Below are positions 18,159 to 26,750 of a stretch of 64,000 bases of DNA, piece after piece. Position 1 is the stretch's first letter. Every line of letters starts with the position of its first letter. The stretch is taken from positions 2,080,327 through 2,144,326 of the forward strand of contig NZ_CP022162.1 in NCBI RefSeq assembly GCF_003293595.1, written 5' to 3'. Under the pieces are notes generated by a model, which was not told the origin of the DNA, did no database searches, and was given only the letters and a program-made list of their open reading frames with translations. Origin of the DNA: Microbacterium sp. PM5 (GTDB taxonomy: Bacteria > Actinomycetota > Actinomycetes > Actinomycetales > Microbacteriaceae). Position numbers and translations under genes: made by a program.

Positions 18159-18314
18159 AGCATCCCATCCTCACGCACGCCGGTGCGGGACGCCGCACTC
18201 GGCGAGGCGACGGATCGCGGCGATCGCGGCCGGTCACGGGCTGCCCACAGCACGAGGACCCTAGAATCACAGCTGATCGTGCGGTCAGGCATCGCACAGG
18301 AGCCGATTCCCGCT

Positions 18315-20543
18315 ATGACTGTGTCTTTCCCCGCCGCCGCGCGCCGACCTCCCGACGGAGTGCGCGGCCGTCGTCGTCGCACGATCATCGGCGCGGCGCG
18401 GCGAGGGCTGCGAGCCGCCGTGCTGCTCGCAGCGTCGACCGGGATGGCGCTCGCGATCGTCGCCGCCCCCGCGCCGGCCCCCGCGGATGCCGCGACCGGT
18501 CCCCCGGAGCCCTCCGCAACTCCGAGCGCCACCGACGCCGCGGATGCCGCAAACCTGTCGGTCGTCGTCGCCCCGGCCGGCAACGGCGTGGTCAGCACGA
18601 CGGTCGTCTCCGTCGCGGTCGCCGTCTCCAACACCGGCGACGCCCCGGCGGCGAGCGGAACGGTGACCATCGCGCTGAGCCGATCGCCGCTGGCCACCAG
18701 CGCCGAGGTGACGAGCTGGCTCGACGCCCAGACGGTCGCCGACTCGACCGTCGCCTCCGTACCGGTCACCGCCGTCGTCGCGCGCGGGACCGCGACGGCG
18801 ACAGCGGCGGTCGATCTCGGCGCGCTGGGCGCGCTCGCCCCCGGGGTCTACCCGCTGAGCGCCGCGTACTCCTCCCCGACCACCGGCACACAGCCGCTCG
18901 TCGCGCACAGCGTGCTGACCGTGCCCGATGCCGCGTCCGCCGCGAGCGGTGTCGGCGTCGTCGTACCGATCACCGCTCCGCCGACCACCACCGGCCTGCT
19001 CAGCGCGGACGACCTGAAAGCGCTCACCGCCGACGACGGAGCCCTGCGCACGCAACTGAACGCCGTGACCGGTACGCCGGCGATCCTCGCCGTCGACCCT
19101 GCGATCCCCGCGGCCATCCGCGTCCTGGGCTCGTCCGCACCGGCATCGGCGCGGCAATGGCTCGCCGACCTGCTGGCTCTGCCCAACTCCCGCTTCGCTC
19201 TGCAGTTCGGTGATGCCGACCTCGCCACGCAGATCGCCGCCGGTCTTCCCGCGCCTCTGCGTGTCTCCAGCCTCGATCCCTTCATGTCGGCGCGGAACTT
19301 CACCTCCCCCGCCGTGGCCGCCGGCGCAAGCCCCGCAGCGACCCCCGCGCCCGACGGGCGCACGCTGCCCACCCTCGACCAACTGCTCGACATCGGCACG
19401 GCGCGCGCCAACGTTTTCTGGCCCGCGACGGGCTCGGCCACCGCGGGTGTCGTCGCCGCACTCCAGAGCGCGCGGGGCGCCTCCGGCTCGACCGAGCCCG
19501 CGGCGATCACGCTCGTGGGCACGAGTGCTCTCAGCGGTGCCGTCGGGGCACGAGCGGATGCCGCGGGCGCCGGCATCCTCGCCTACGACGACGGTGCCTC
19601 CCGCGCGCTGCGCACCGCCTCGCTCGCCTCCGACCCTGTACACCAGGGTGCCGGTCTCGCGGCCGCCTCCGCCTACGCGAGCGTCGCGACACGGGGTGCC
19701 GCCTCCTCCGCGCCGCTGCTCGTCGTCGTCGACCGGGCGACCGGACGGTCGGCGACCGGCCTGCGGGCCGCGATCGCCGCGGCATCCTCCCTGGCCGGGC
19801 GCACAGCCTGGGATCTGGATGCGCTGCTGGCGGCTTCGGCGACGGCGGTCTCCGTCACCGGAGGCGACGCGGCGGATCCGACGCGCGTCGATGCCCTCCG
19901 CGATCTGCTCGACCAGGAGAACCGCGTCGCCGCGTTCGCCACCGTGCTCGCCGATCCGACGCTTCTGACCGCGCCCGACCGGGCGGAGATCCTGCAGCTC
20001 CTGGGCAACGTGTGGCGTGCGGCACCCGATCAGTTCGCCAGTGCACTGTCTGACCATCGCGATGCGACGAGCACGACCCTGGGTTCCGTGGCGATCGTGC
20101 CCCCCAGCGACATCACGCTGCTGGCCTCGTCGGCGCCGCTCACCTTCTCGGTGCGCAACGACCTGCCGTGGCCGGTCACACTGATGCTGACCGCCGCCCC
20201 CAACGACCCGCGCCTGATCGTGCAGAAGACGGCGGACGTGTCCGTGGGCGCCGCCCAGAGCACACGCGTGCAGGTTCCCGTGCAGGCGCGCGTGGGCAGC
20301 GGCGAGTCGACTCTCGACCTGCAGCTGCGCAGCTCGGCCGGTGTGGAGATCGGAGCCCGGGTGCGCGTCGCGGTGTCGGTGCGCGCCGAGTGGGAGTCGG
20401 TCGGTATCACCGTCATGTCGGTGCTCATCGGCGCGATGCTCGTGCTCGGCATCGTTCGCACGGTGCGAAAGATGCGCCGCCGGCGCACCGCCACCGCCGC
20501 GACCGCCGCGCAGAACCCCCGAACAGAGGACGTCGATGGCTAA
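18315..20543 (+). CDS. DUF6049 family secreted/membrane-anchored protein
   Basis: A 742-residue protein with a basic N-terminus and signal peptide (hydrophobic run RAAVLLAASTGMALAIVAAP, Ala-rich cleavage region about residue 60). The large extracellular part is Ala/Ser/Thr-rich with beta-sandwich-like stretches. One C-terminal transmembrane helix (GITVMSVLIGAMLVLGIVRT) precedes a short basic cytosolic tail. The gene overlaps murJ by 8 bp, so the two proteins are made together. It lies in the position of Rv3909-like proteins of mycobacteria upstream of the mviN homologue. A role as a MurJ partner in peptidoglycan precursor transport or its control is inferred, not known. Confidence 0.85.
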   Translation: MTVSFPAAARRPPDGVRGRRRRTIIGAARRGLRAAVLLAASTGMALAIVAAPAPAPADAATGPPEPSATPSATDAADAANLSVVVAPAGNGVVSTTVVSVAVAVSNTGDAPAASGTVTIALSRSPLATSAEVTSWLDAQTVADSTVASVPVTAVVARGTATATAAVDLGALGALAPGVYPLSAAYSSPTTGTQPLVAHSVLTVPDAASAASGVGVVVPITAPPTTTGLLSADDLKALTADDGALRTQLNAVTGTPAILAVDPAIPAAIRVLGSSAPASARQWLADLLALPNSRFALQFGDADLATQIAAGLPAPLRVSSLDPFMSARNFTSPAVAAGASPAATPAPDGRTLPTLDQLLDIGTARANVFWPATGSATAGVVAALQSARGASGSTEPAAITLVGTSALSGAVGARADAAGAGILAYDDGASRALRTASLASDPVHQGAGLAAASAYASVATRGAASSAPLLVVVDRATGRSATGLRAAIAAASSLAGRTAWDLDALLAASATAVSVTGGDAADPTRVDALRDLLDQENRVAAFATVLADPTLLTAPDRAEILQLLGNVWRAAPDQFASALSDHRDATSTTLGSVAIVPPSDITLLASSAPLTFSVRNDLPWPVTLMLTAAPNDPRLIVQKTADVSVGAAQSTRVQVPVQARVGSGESTLDLQLRSSAGVEIGARVRVAVSVRAEWESVGITVMSVLIGAMLVLGIVRTVRKMRRRRTATAATAAQNPRTEDVDG

Positions 20544-22146
20544 TCTCGGTCGCGCGAGCGCCATCATCGGAGCGGGAACGCTGTTCTCCCGCGTCACCGG
20601 ACTGGTGCGCTCGCTCGTGCTCGTCGCCGTGATCGGCTCCTACGGCAGCAAGGCGGCCGACGCCTTCAGCATCGCGGCGCAGCTTCCGACGAACGTGTAC
20701 GAGCTGCTCGCCGCCGGTGTGATCACCGGCATTCTCGTCCCGCAGATCGTGAAGGCCGCCGCGCACAGCGACGGCGGCTCGCGGTACGTGTCGAAGCTGC
20801 TGACCCTCGGCAGTGTCGTGCTCGTCGCCGCGACCGCACTCATGATGGCGCTGGCGCCCGCGCTGATCTGGCTCTATACGGATGGATGGAACGCCACCCA
20901 GAAGGGTCTCGCCGTCGCCTTCGCATACTGGCTGCTTCCGCAGCTGCTGTTCTACGGGCTGTTCGCCCTCCTCGGCGAAGTTCTCAACGCGCGGAAGGTC
21001 TTCGGCCCTTACAGCTGGGCTCCGACCGTGAACAACCTGGTGTCGATCGCTGGATTCGGCGTGTTCCTCCTGGTCTTCGGGGGCCCCTTCACCGCCGTCG
21101 CGGACTGGGATGCCGGCATGATCGCGCTCCTCGGCGGAACCGCCACGCTGGGCATCGCGATGCAGACGTTCGTGCTCCTGCTGTTCTGGAAGCGCACGCG
21201 GCTGCACATCCGACCCGACTTCGGATGGCGCGGCATCGGCCTCCGACACGTCGGCACGCTCGCGTGGTGGACGTTCCTCGCCGTGGTCGTCGGACAGCTC
21301 GCGGGAATCGTGCAATCCCGCGTCGTCACACAGGCATCGGGCGAGGCGAGCGTCACCGTGATGGTCTACGCGTGGCTGATCTTCATGCTCCCGCACTCGA
21401 TCGTCGCGATGTCGATCTCGACCACGTACTTCACACGGCTCGCCGAGGAGGTCGCCGCAGGGCGGCTCGATCGCGTCGCTCCCAACCTCGACGAGTCCAT
21501 CCGCGCGATCGCGCTGTTCGGGTTCGGATTCACGGCCGCGATCGGCGCGGCATCCGTCCCACTCTCCCGCGTGTTCACGACCGACTCCGACGGTGCGGTC
21601 CCGATGGCGTGGGTGCTGTGCGGATACCTCATCGCGCTGGTGCCGTTCGGTGTGCTGCTGATCATCCGCCGGGCGTTCTTCGCCTTCCAGGACACCCGCA
21701 CGCCGTTCGTCTTCTCCTTCGTGCAGGCCGCCCTCGCCGCCCTCGGCGCCGCAGTCGCGGCGGTCGCGGTCGCAGCGGGACTGCTGCCGTTGGCCTTCCT
21801 CGCCGCCACCGTCGCCTTCACGCAGTCGCTCTCGACGTACGTGCAGCTGCCGGTCGCGCTACGCCTGCTGCGCCGACACACCGACACGACCGCTCTGCGC
21901 ACGACGTGGAGGGCGCTCGGCCGCTTCGCCGTCGCCGCCGTCCCCGCGTTCGGCGCGGGATGGGCCGTGTTCCTGCTCGTGGGTGGACCTGCGGGCTGGA
22001 CCGTGTCCGACCGCCTGCTCGGGGCGATCGGCGGCGGCCTCGTGGGTGCGGCGTCGCTGGTCGTCTACATCGCCGCTCTGGCGCTGCTGCGCGCCCCCGA
22101 GCTCGCGATCGCGGGCCGACTCGTGCGACGCCTCACCGGCCGCTGA
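20536..22146 (+). CDS. murJ: Lipid II flippase MurJ
   Basis: A 536-residue polytopic membrane protein with about 14 helices, which moves lipid II across the cytoplasmic membrane for peptidoglycan synthesis. The N-terminal signature ASAIIGAGTLFSRVTGLVRS and the later ELLAAGVITGILVPQIVK and FARLAEE-like segments (TYFTRLAEEVAAGRLDRV) are typical of MurJ/MviN. Unlike the mycobacterial homologue it has no long C-terminal pseudokinase domain: it ends right after the last helix. Translation is coupled to the upstream DUF6049 gene (8-bp overlap). Confidence 0.93.
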   Translation: MANLGRASAIIGAGTLFSRVTGLVRSLVLVAVIGSYGSKAADAFSIAAQLPTNVYELLAAGVITGILVPQIVKAAAHSDGGSRYVSKLLTLGSVVLVAATALMMALAPALIWLYTDGWNATQKGLAVAFAYWLLPQLLFYGLFALLGEVLNARKVFGPYSWAPTVNNLVSIAGFGVFLLVFGGPFTAVADWDAGMIALLGGTATLGIAMQTFVLLLFWKRTRLHIRPDFGWRGIGLRHVGTLAWWTFLAVVVGQLAGIVQSRVVTQASGEASVTVMVYAWLIFMLPHSIVAMSISTTYFTRLAEEVAAGRLDRVAPNLDESIRAIALFGFGFTAAIGAASVPLSRVFTTDSDGAVPMAWVLCGYLIALVPFGVLLIIRRAFFAFQDTRTPFVFSFVQAALAALGAAVAAVAVAAGLLPLAFLAATVAFTQSLSTYVQLPVALRLLRRHTDTTALRTTWRALGRFAVAAVPAFGAGWAVFLLVGGPAGWTVSDRLLGAIGGGLVGAASLVVYIAALALLRAPELAIAGRLVRRLTGR

Positions 22147-22229
22147 CCGGCGGCGCGGAATGCCGCGCGGTTAGCATGGGTTGCACGCACTGGAGCCCGA
22201 CAGGGGCTCGTGCGGAAAGGGAAGAGCAC

Positions 22230-23210
22230 GTGCGACAGGTCATCATCATCGGTTCCGGCCCGGCCGGATTCACCGCCGCCATCTATGCGGCGCGGGCGAA
22301 CCTCTCCCCCCTGCTGATCGCGAGCTCGGTCGAGGCCGGCGGCGAGCTGATGAACACCACCGAGGTGGAGAATTTCCCCGGGTTCCCCGAGGGCATCATG
22401 GGTCCTGACCTCATGGCGAAGATGCAGGAGCAGGCGGAGAAGTTCGGCACCGAGGTCGTCTACGACGATGTCGTGAAGCTCGAGCTGACCGGCGACGTCA
22501 AGAAGATCGTGCTCGGCAGCGGCGCCGAGCACGAGGCCGAGAGCGTCATCTTCGCGACGGGTTCCGCCCCGCGAAAGATCGGTATCGAGGGCGAGTCGCG
22601 CCTGTCCGGTCACGGGGTGTCGTACTGCGCAACCTGTGACGGCTTCTTCTTCCGCGAGCAGGCCATCGCCGTCGTCGGCGGCGGCGACTCCGCGATGGAG
22701 GAGGCGACCTTTCTCACCAAGTTCGCCTCGAAGGTGTACGTCATCCACCGTCGCTCGGAGCTGCGGGCCTCCAAGATCATGCAGGAGCGGGCCTTCGCGA
22801 ACGAGAAGATCGAGTTCGTGTGGAACAGCGAGGTCGTCGACGTCCTCGGCGGCGATGCGGTCTCGGGACTGCTGCTGCGCGATACGGTCGACGGCACTGA
22901 GCGCGAACTGGCGGTGACCGGTGTCTTCGTCGCGATCGGCAACGACCCGCGCACCCATCTCGTGCACGACTCCCTGCGACTGACCGAGCACGGCACGATC
23001 TGGGTCGACGGTCGCTCCTCCCGCACGTCCGTGCCCGGGGTGTTCGCCGCCGGCGACGTCGTCGACCCGATCTATCGCCAGGCGGTCACCGCCGCCGGCA
23101 GCGGCACCGCCGCGGCCCTCGACGTCGAGCACTACCTCGCCGCCCGCGGCGATGCCGGAGCTCCCGAGGCGGATGCCGCCGAAATCGACGGCCTCGAGCA
23201 GGTCGCCTGA
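22230..23210 (+). CDS. trxB: Thioredoxin-disulfide reductase
   Basis: A 326-residue cytosolic flavoprotein that reduces thioredoxin with NADPH. The FAD-binding motif is IIIGSGPAGFTAAIYAAR at the N-terminus, the redox-active pair is in SYCATCDGFFF, the NADPH site is AVVGGGDSAMEEA and the C-terminal FAD segment is VFAAGDVVDPIYRQAVTAAG. The GTG start at 22230 has a purine-rich ribosome-binding site (GGAAAGGGAAG). Its partner trxA lies 98 bp downstream on the same strand; murJ precedes it, with a TTAGCAT-like promoter in the 83-bp gap. This location next to the origin is conserved in Actinobacteria. Confidence 0.97.
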   Translation: MRQVIIIGSGPAGFTAAIYAARANLSPLLIASSVEAGGELMNTTEVENFPGFPEGIMGPDLMAKMQEQAEKFGTEVVYDDVVKLELTGDVKKIVLGSGAEHEAESVIFATGSAPRKIGIEGESRLSGHGVSYCATCDGFFFREQAIAVVGGGDSAMEEATFLTKFASKVYVIHRRSELRASKIMQERAFANEKIEFVWNSEVVDVLGGDAVSGLLLRDTVDGTERELAVTGVFVAIGNDPRTHLVHDSLRLTEHGTIWVDGRSSRTSVPGVFAAGDVVDPIYRQAVTAAGSGTAAALDVEHYLAARGDAGAPEADAAEIDGLEQVA

Positions 23211-23308
23211 CCGACGCCACGCGGGCCGGGTCGGGAACATCCCGGCATCCCCACGTGTTGGACACACCGGAGCCGAAAGAACCGCGGCTCACAACGAAGG
23301 AGACAGAC

Positions 23309-23632
23309 ATGACCGCCAAGGCCACGAGCGAGAGCACCTGGCAGCAGGACGTCATCGACGCTGAGGGACCCGTGCTGGTCGACTTCTGGGCCGCCTGGTG
23401 CGGTCCGTGCCGCATGGTCGGACCGATCCTCGACGAGATCCAGTCGGAGAACGGCGAGAAGATCACGGTCCTCAAGCTCAACGTCGACGAGAACCCCAAC
23501 CTCGCCATGGAGTACCAGATCACCTCGATCCCCGCGATGAAGGTGTTCAACAAGGGCCAGGTCGAGAAGACGATCATCGGCGCCAAGCCGAAGTTCGCCC
23601 TCGAGCAGGACCTCGCCGCCTACCTCGGCTGA
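23309..23632 (+). CDS. trxA: Thioredoxin
   Basis: A 107-residue cytosolic thiol-disulfide oxidoreductase with the canonical active site WAAWCGPCRMV (about residues 29-39) and the cis-Pro loop (YQITSIPAMKVF). The length and fold are standard. An AAGGAG ribosome-binding site precedes ATG 23309. It is reduced by the TrxB encoded just upstream, so the pair forms the main thioredoxin system. Confidence 0.97.
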   Translation: MTAKATSESTWQQDVIDAEGPVLVDFWAAWCGPCRMVGPILDEIQSENGEKITVLKLNVDENPNLAMEYQITSIPAMKVFNKGQVEKTIIGAKPKFALEQDLAAYLG

Positions 23633-23689
23633 GCGATCCTCAGCGCGCGTCCGCCCAGGGCGGTACGCCACCTCTGAACCGCACCGTCG

Positions 23690-24031
23690 TCAGGATGCCT
23701 CGGCTCGCACCGACGCATCCCAGCGGCGGTGCGGTTCGCTTCCCAACAGGCGCCAGACCGCGCGCGTCAGCGGCGGGTACTGCAACGCGATCTGTCGCAG
23801 CACCCGGTAGTTGCGCGACGCCGTGGGCCTGTTGCCGCCGTCGGAGGCGATGTTCTCCGCCCGCAGCGTGAGCACGACGAGCTCGTCGACCGAGGGCAGG
23901 TCTTCCATGAAGTCCCACGGGTCTTCCCCCTCGCGGATGCGCTCCTCCACGAGCACCGACAACTCGTCGGCCGCCTCGGCGCGCAACAGCTCGAGGCTGG
24001 CACGGCGCGGGAGCGAGGGGTCGTCGGTCAC
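23690..24031 (-). CDS. Small hypothetical protein downstream of parB
   Basis: A 113-residue, soluble, acidic N-terminal and basic C-terminal protein with no recognised domain. Mostly helical: SLELLRAEAADELSVLVEER, then DPWDFMEDLPSVDELVVLTL and ASRNYRVLRQIALQYPPLTR. It lies 9 bp after the parB stop on the same strand, so it is probably the last gene of the parAB operon. Coding is supported by codon-position GC and the clean tail-to-tail arrangement with trxA. I do not know its function. Confidence 0.7.
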   Translation of the reverse strand: MTDDPSLPRRASLELLRAEAADELSVLVEERIREGEDPWDFMEDLPSVDELVVLTLRAENIASDGGNRPTASRNYRVLRQIALQYPPLTRAVWRLLGSEPHRRWDASVRAEAS

Positions 24032-24040
24032 CCCTCCAGC

Positions 24041-25066
24041 CTACGCGCCGCTTCCGACACCGTAGCCGTCCTCACCGAGTTCGCCGAGAATGCGGTTAAG
24101 ATCCTGAACCGTAGCGAAATCGATGTTGATCTGGCCTTTTCGCGCCGTCAGCGTGATCTTCACCTTGGTGTTGAGACGGTCCCCGAGGCGCTCGGCGACG
24201 TCGTCGAGGTGCGCACGGCGGGCGCCCGCCTTCGGTGCGACCCGGCGTGAGCCGGCATCCGCGACACCCTTTGCAGCCGCTTCCGCGGCCCGCACGGAGA
24301 GATCCTCGTTGATGATCTTGTCGGCCAGTCGCTGCATGGCGTCGACATCGTCCAGGGACAGGATTGCGCGGGCGTGACCCGCGCTGATGACTCCCGCCGC
24401 GACCCGCTGCTGCACCGGCATGGGCAGCTTCAAGAGGCGGATCGTGTTGCTGATCTGGGGTCGCGATCGACCGATGCGCGTCGCCAGCTGCTCCTGCGTA
24501 ATGCCGAAGTCCTCGAGCAGCTGGAGATATGCCGAGGCCTCTTCGAGGGGGTTCAGCTGCGAGCGATGCAGGTTCTCGAGGAGCGCGTCGCGCAGCAGGT
24601 CCTCGTCGGCGGTCTCGCGCACGATCGCGGGAATCGACGTGAGACCGGCTTCCCGGGAGGCGCGCGTGCGGCGCTCCCCCATGATCAGCTCATACTTGCC
24701 CTCGTCGTTGAGACGGACGACGACCGGCTGCAGCACCCCGAACTCACGGACGCTGTGGACCAGCTCGGCAAGATCATCGGGATCGAAGTTCGTGCGCGGC
24801 TGCCGCGGGTTGGGAACGATGTCATTCGGGTCGATCGTGATCAGTCGGGCTCCCGGCACCGCCACCAGTTCCGTGTCTCCACTGCCCGGTGCCGCGGCAT
24901 CCGTGACGTCCGCGCCGGCATCGGCACGATCCGCGGACTCGACGGTCGCCGCGGCCACGGCAGACGAAGCCCCGGGGAAGAAGACGTCGACGGGACGGGC
25001 CTCCGCGCTGTCTCCGGTCGGGATCAGTGCGCCGATTCCGCGGCCGAGACCGGTACGTTTCGCCAT
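24041..25066 (-). CDS. parB: Chromosome partitioning protein ParB
   Basis: A 341-residue CTP-dependent clamp that loads at parS and organises the origin region for segregation by ParA. The N-terminus MAKRTGLGRGIGALIP is the ParA-stimulating peptide typical of actinobacterial ParB. The CTP-binding domain contains the GERRTRASREAGL box and ENLHRSQLNPLEEASAY. A helix-turn-helix (ITQEQLATRIGRSRPQISNT) recognises parS. The C-terminal dimer domain ends with a short strand-helix. ATG is at 25066, overlapping the last base of the parA stop (TGATG), with GAGGAG upstream. The six parS sites nearby are its binding sites. Confidence 0.97.
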   Translation of the reverse strand: MAKRTGLGRGIGALIPTGDSAEARPVDVFFPGASSAVAAATVESADRADAGADVTDAAAPGSGDTELVAVPGARLITIDPNDIVPNPRQPRTNFDPDDLAELVHSVREFGVLQPVVVRLNDEGKYELIMGERRTRASREAGLTSIPAIVRETADEDLLRDALLENLHRSQLNPLEEASAYLQLLEDFGITQEQLATRIGRSRPQISNTIRLLKLPMPVQQRVAAGVISAGHARAILSLDDVDAMQRLADKIINEDLSVRAAEAAAKGVADAGSRRVAPKAGARRAHLDDVAERLGDRLNTKVKITLTARKGQINIDFATVQDLNRILGELGEDGYGVGSGA

Positions 25067-26004
25067 CAGGAGTTCTCCTCGTTCGCGGGGGTGCGCTGAG
25101 CGCGTTGGACCAATTCGACCGCCGCTTCGCGATACGACACAGCGCCCGCCGACTGACCGTCATACGCAATGACGGTCTGCCCGAAGCTCGGTGCCTCCGA
25201 GACGCGCACCGAGCGTGGGATCACCGTTCGCAGCACCTCCTGCGGAAAATGCTGGCGCACCTCGTCGGCCACCTGCTGAGCAAGACGCGTGCGGCCGTCG
25301 TACATCGTGAGAAGGATCGTCGACAGATGCAGACGCGGGTTCAGGTGCTTCTGGATCATGCGGACGCTGCCCAGGAGCTGGCTCAGACCCTCGAGCGCGT
25401 AGTACTCGCACTGGATGGGGATCAGCAGTTCGCTCGCCGCCGTGAAGGCGTTGATCGTGAGAAGCCCCAGAGACGGGGGACAGTCGATGAGGACGATGTC
25501 CACACGTTCGGAGGTCGTCGAGAGGAAGTCATCGAGCGCCGTACGGAGGCGGTGTTCACGCGCCACCTGCGACACGAGTTCGATCTCTGCGCCGGCGAGA
25601 TGAATGGTGCTGGGTGCGCAGAGGAGATTGGGGGACTCCGGGCTCACCTGGATGATGTCAGCGAGGGGGAACTCGTCGATGAGCACGTCGTAGACGCTGG
25701 GGACATCCGCGGAATGCGGCACACCCAGTGCGGTGGATGCGTTTCCCTGGGGATCGAGATCGATCACCAGCACACGCGCGCCGAGCGACGCCAGAGCGGC
25801 CGCGAGGTTCACGGTGGTCGTGGTCTTTCCCACGCCGCCCTTCTGGTTCGACACGGTGAAGACGCGGGTGTCGCCCGTGAACGTCACATCGACGGCATCC
25901 AGCGCCTTGCGGCGGGACGTCAGGTCGGCCAACTCCCGAGCGATCGGGCTGTCATCGATGGAGAAGGGTGCGGGTGCGGTCGCATTCTCCGATTCCGGCA
26001 CCAT
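25066..26004 (-). CDS. parA: Chromosome partitioning ATPase ParA
   Basis: A 312-residue Walker-type ATPase (deviant Walker A NQKGGVGKTTTTVNLAAAL at about residue 65; LVIDLDPQGNASTALG as the A' region; VLIDCPPSLGLLTINA as Walker B). It binds nucleoid DNA as an ATP dimer and moves ParB-parS complexes. An N-terminal extension of about 55 residues precedes the ATPase core. The start is ATG 26004; an AGGAG lies very close to it, so GTG 26001 directly after is an alternative. Reading further upstream would translate through a parS site and is rejected. It forms an operon with parB. Confidence 0.96.
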   Translation of the reverse strand: MVPESENATAPAPFSIDDSPIARELADLTSRRKALDAVDVTFTGDTRVFTVSNQKGGVGKTTTTVNLAAALASLGARVLVIDLDPQGNASTALGVPHSADVPSVYDVLIDEFPLADIIQVSPESPNLLCAPSTIHLAGAEIELVSQVAREHRLRTALDDFLSTTSERVDIVLIDCPPSLGLLTINAFTAASELLIPIQCEYYALEGLSQLLGSVRMIQKHLNPRLHLSTILLTMYDGRTRLAQQVADEVRQHFPQEVLRTVIPRSVRVSEAPSFGQTVIAYDGQSAGAVSYREAAVELVQRAQRTPANEENS

Positions 26005-26084
26005 CAACTCCTGTCTTCGCGGGACTTCTCTACTGTAGTCGAGGCGTCCGACGTGAACCGACGTCGAACCCGTTCCTCCCCGCC

Positions 26085-26098
26085 GTTTCACGTGAAAC
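26085..26098. other. parS site 1
   Basis: Perfect 14-bp palindrome GTTTCACGTGAAAC, the core of the bacterial parS consensus, 80 bp upstream of parA. Confidence 0.9.
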
Positions 26099-26129
26099 CA
26101 TGAGACGCGTCTCGAGATCCAGTTGCTCC

Positions 26130-26161
26130 GTTTCGACTCGCTCCGCTCGCTCAACGACCGG
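26130..26161. repeat. Dispersed palindromic repeat, copy B (half)
   Basis: One arm only: GTTTCGACTCG followed by GCTCGCTCAACGACCGG. No opposite arm was found, so it is a half-element. Confidence 0.65.
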
Positions 26162-26232
26162 TAGTTACGGCTGCCGCACTACGCGCACCGCGACCGACGT
26201 CCGCCGCGCGGCGTCGTAGCGCTCCTCCCAGC

Positions 26233-26246
26233 GTTCCACGTGAAAC
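26233..26246. other. parS site 2 (one mismatch)
   Basis: GTTCCACGTGAAAC, one base off the consensus palindrome. Confidence 0.75.
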
Positions 26247-26278
26247 CACGCGCGGCCTTCCGACAGCTGAGCGCTCGG

Positions 26279-26360
26279 TTTCGACTAGCCACGCCCACTC
26301 AACGACTGATCGTTGTGACACCCGGTCATTGAGTGAGGTGCGTAGCACCGAGTCGAAACG
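26279..26360. repeat. Dispersed palindromic repeat, copy C
   Basis: GTTTCGACT and CACTCAACGACTGATCG on the left, CCGGTCATTGAGTG and CGAGTCGAAAC on the right, as an imperfect inverted repeat lying between parS sites 2 and 3. Confidence 0.7.
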
Positions 26361-26371
26361 CCACAGGTGAC

Positions 26372-26385
26372 GTTTCACGTGAAAC
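26372..26385. other. parS site 3
   Basis: Perfect GTTTCACGTGAAAC. Confidence 0.9.
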
Positions 26386-26436
26386 GGTGAGCGCCATCCA
26401 GACAGCGAACGCACCACCCAGATCATCACCGGGGAT

Positions 26437-26450
26437 GCTTCACGTGAAAC
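26437..26450. other. parS site 4 (one mismatch)
   Basis: GCTTCACGTGAAAC, one base off the consensus. Confidence 0.8.
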
Positions 26451-26583
26451 AAGCGGGCTTTGCGCGCGGGCAACGACCGACGATTGCGGCGCAGGTCGTT
26501 GGCTACGGGCGCGCCACCCAGTCGGTACGTCACGACTGCCATCCACGTGGAGCGAGCCGGCGGGTCGAGGAAATTGAACACTG

Positions 26584-26651
26584 CGTTTCGACTCGTCGCG
26601 CACTCAACGGCCCATCCTTGTGAGGACCGCGTCACCTCTGGTCGTTAGTCA
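26584..26651. repeat. Dispersed palindromic repeat, copy D (degenerate)
   Basis: GTTTCGACTCG and CACTCAACGG on the left, GGTCGTTAGTCAC on the right; only the ends are complementary. Confidence 0.55.
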
Positions 26652-26682
26652 CCCAGCGTGGAGGCGGACAGACAACGAGGGT

Positions 26683-26696
26683 GTTTCACGTGAAAC
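26683..26696. other. parS site 5
   Basis: Perfect GTTTCACGTGAAAC, 54 bp beyond the rsmG stop. Confidence 0.9.
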
Positions 26697-26750
26697 GGCC
26701 ACAAGCCCGCACGCAGACCACGGTGGATGCTCCGCGACGGACTCGAGGAA

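Larger units (their letters stand above)
26005..26750. other. 746-bp noncoding parS- and repeat-rich interval (centromere-like region)
   Basis: No convincing gene. The interval between parA and rsmG carries five parS-like sites (26085, 26233, 26372, 26437, 26683) and copies B, C and D of the palindromic repeat. With the sixth site inside rsmG it is the likely partition centromere. The GC content is lower than in the flanking genes and open frames here are translations of parS (FHVKR, VSRET). Confidence 0.8.

Noticed and set aside
15393..18314. N-terminal ~970 codons of a 1716-aa plus-strand frame
   Set aside because: The part before 18315 is antisense of cca and the methyltransferase; only the portion from ATG 18315 (DUF6049) is a gene.
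26151..26603. 150-aa minus-strand frame between parA and rsmG
   Set aside because: Reads through parS sites and palindromic repeats (FHVKR, VSRGT residues); no Shine-Dalgarno or domain.
26005..26750. CRISPR-like array in the repeat-rich gap
   Set aside because: The repeats are palindromic parS sites and REP-like elements with irregular spacing and no cas genes.
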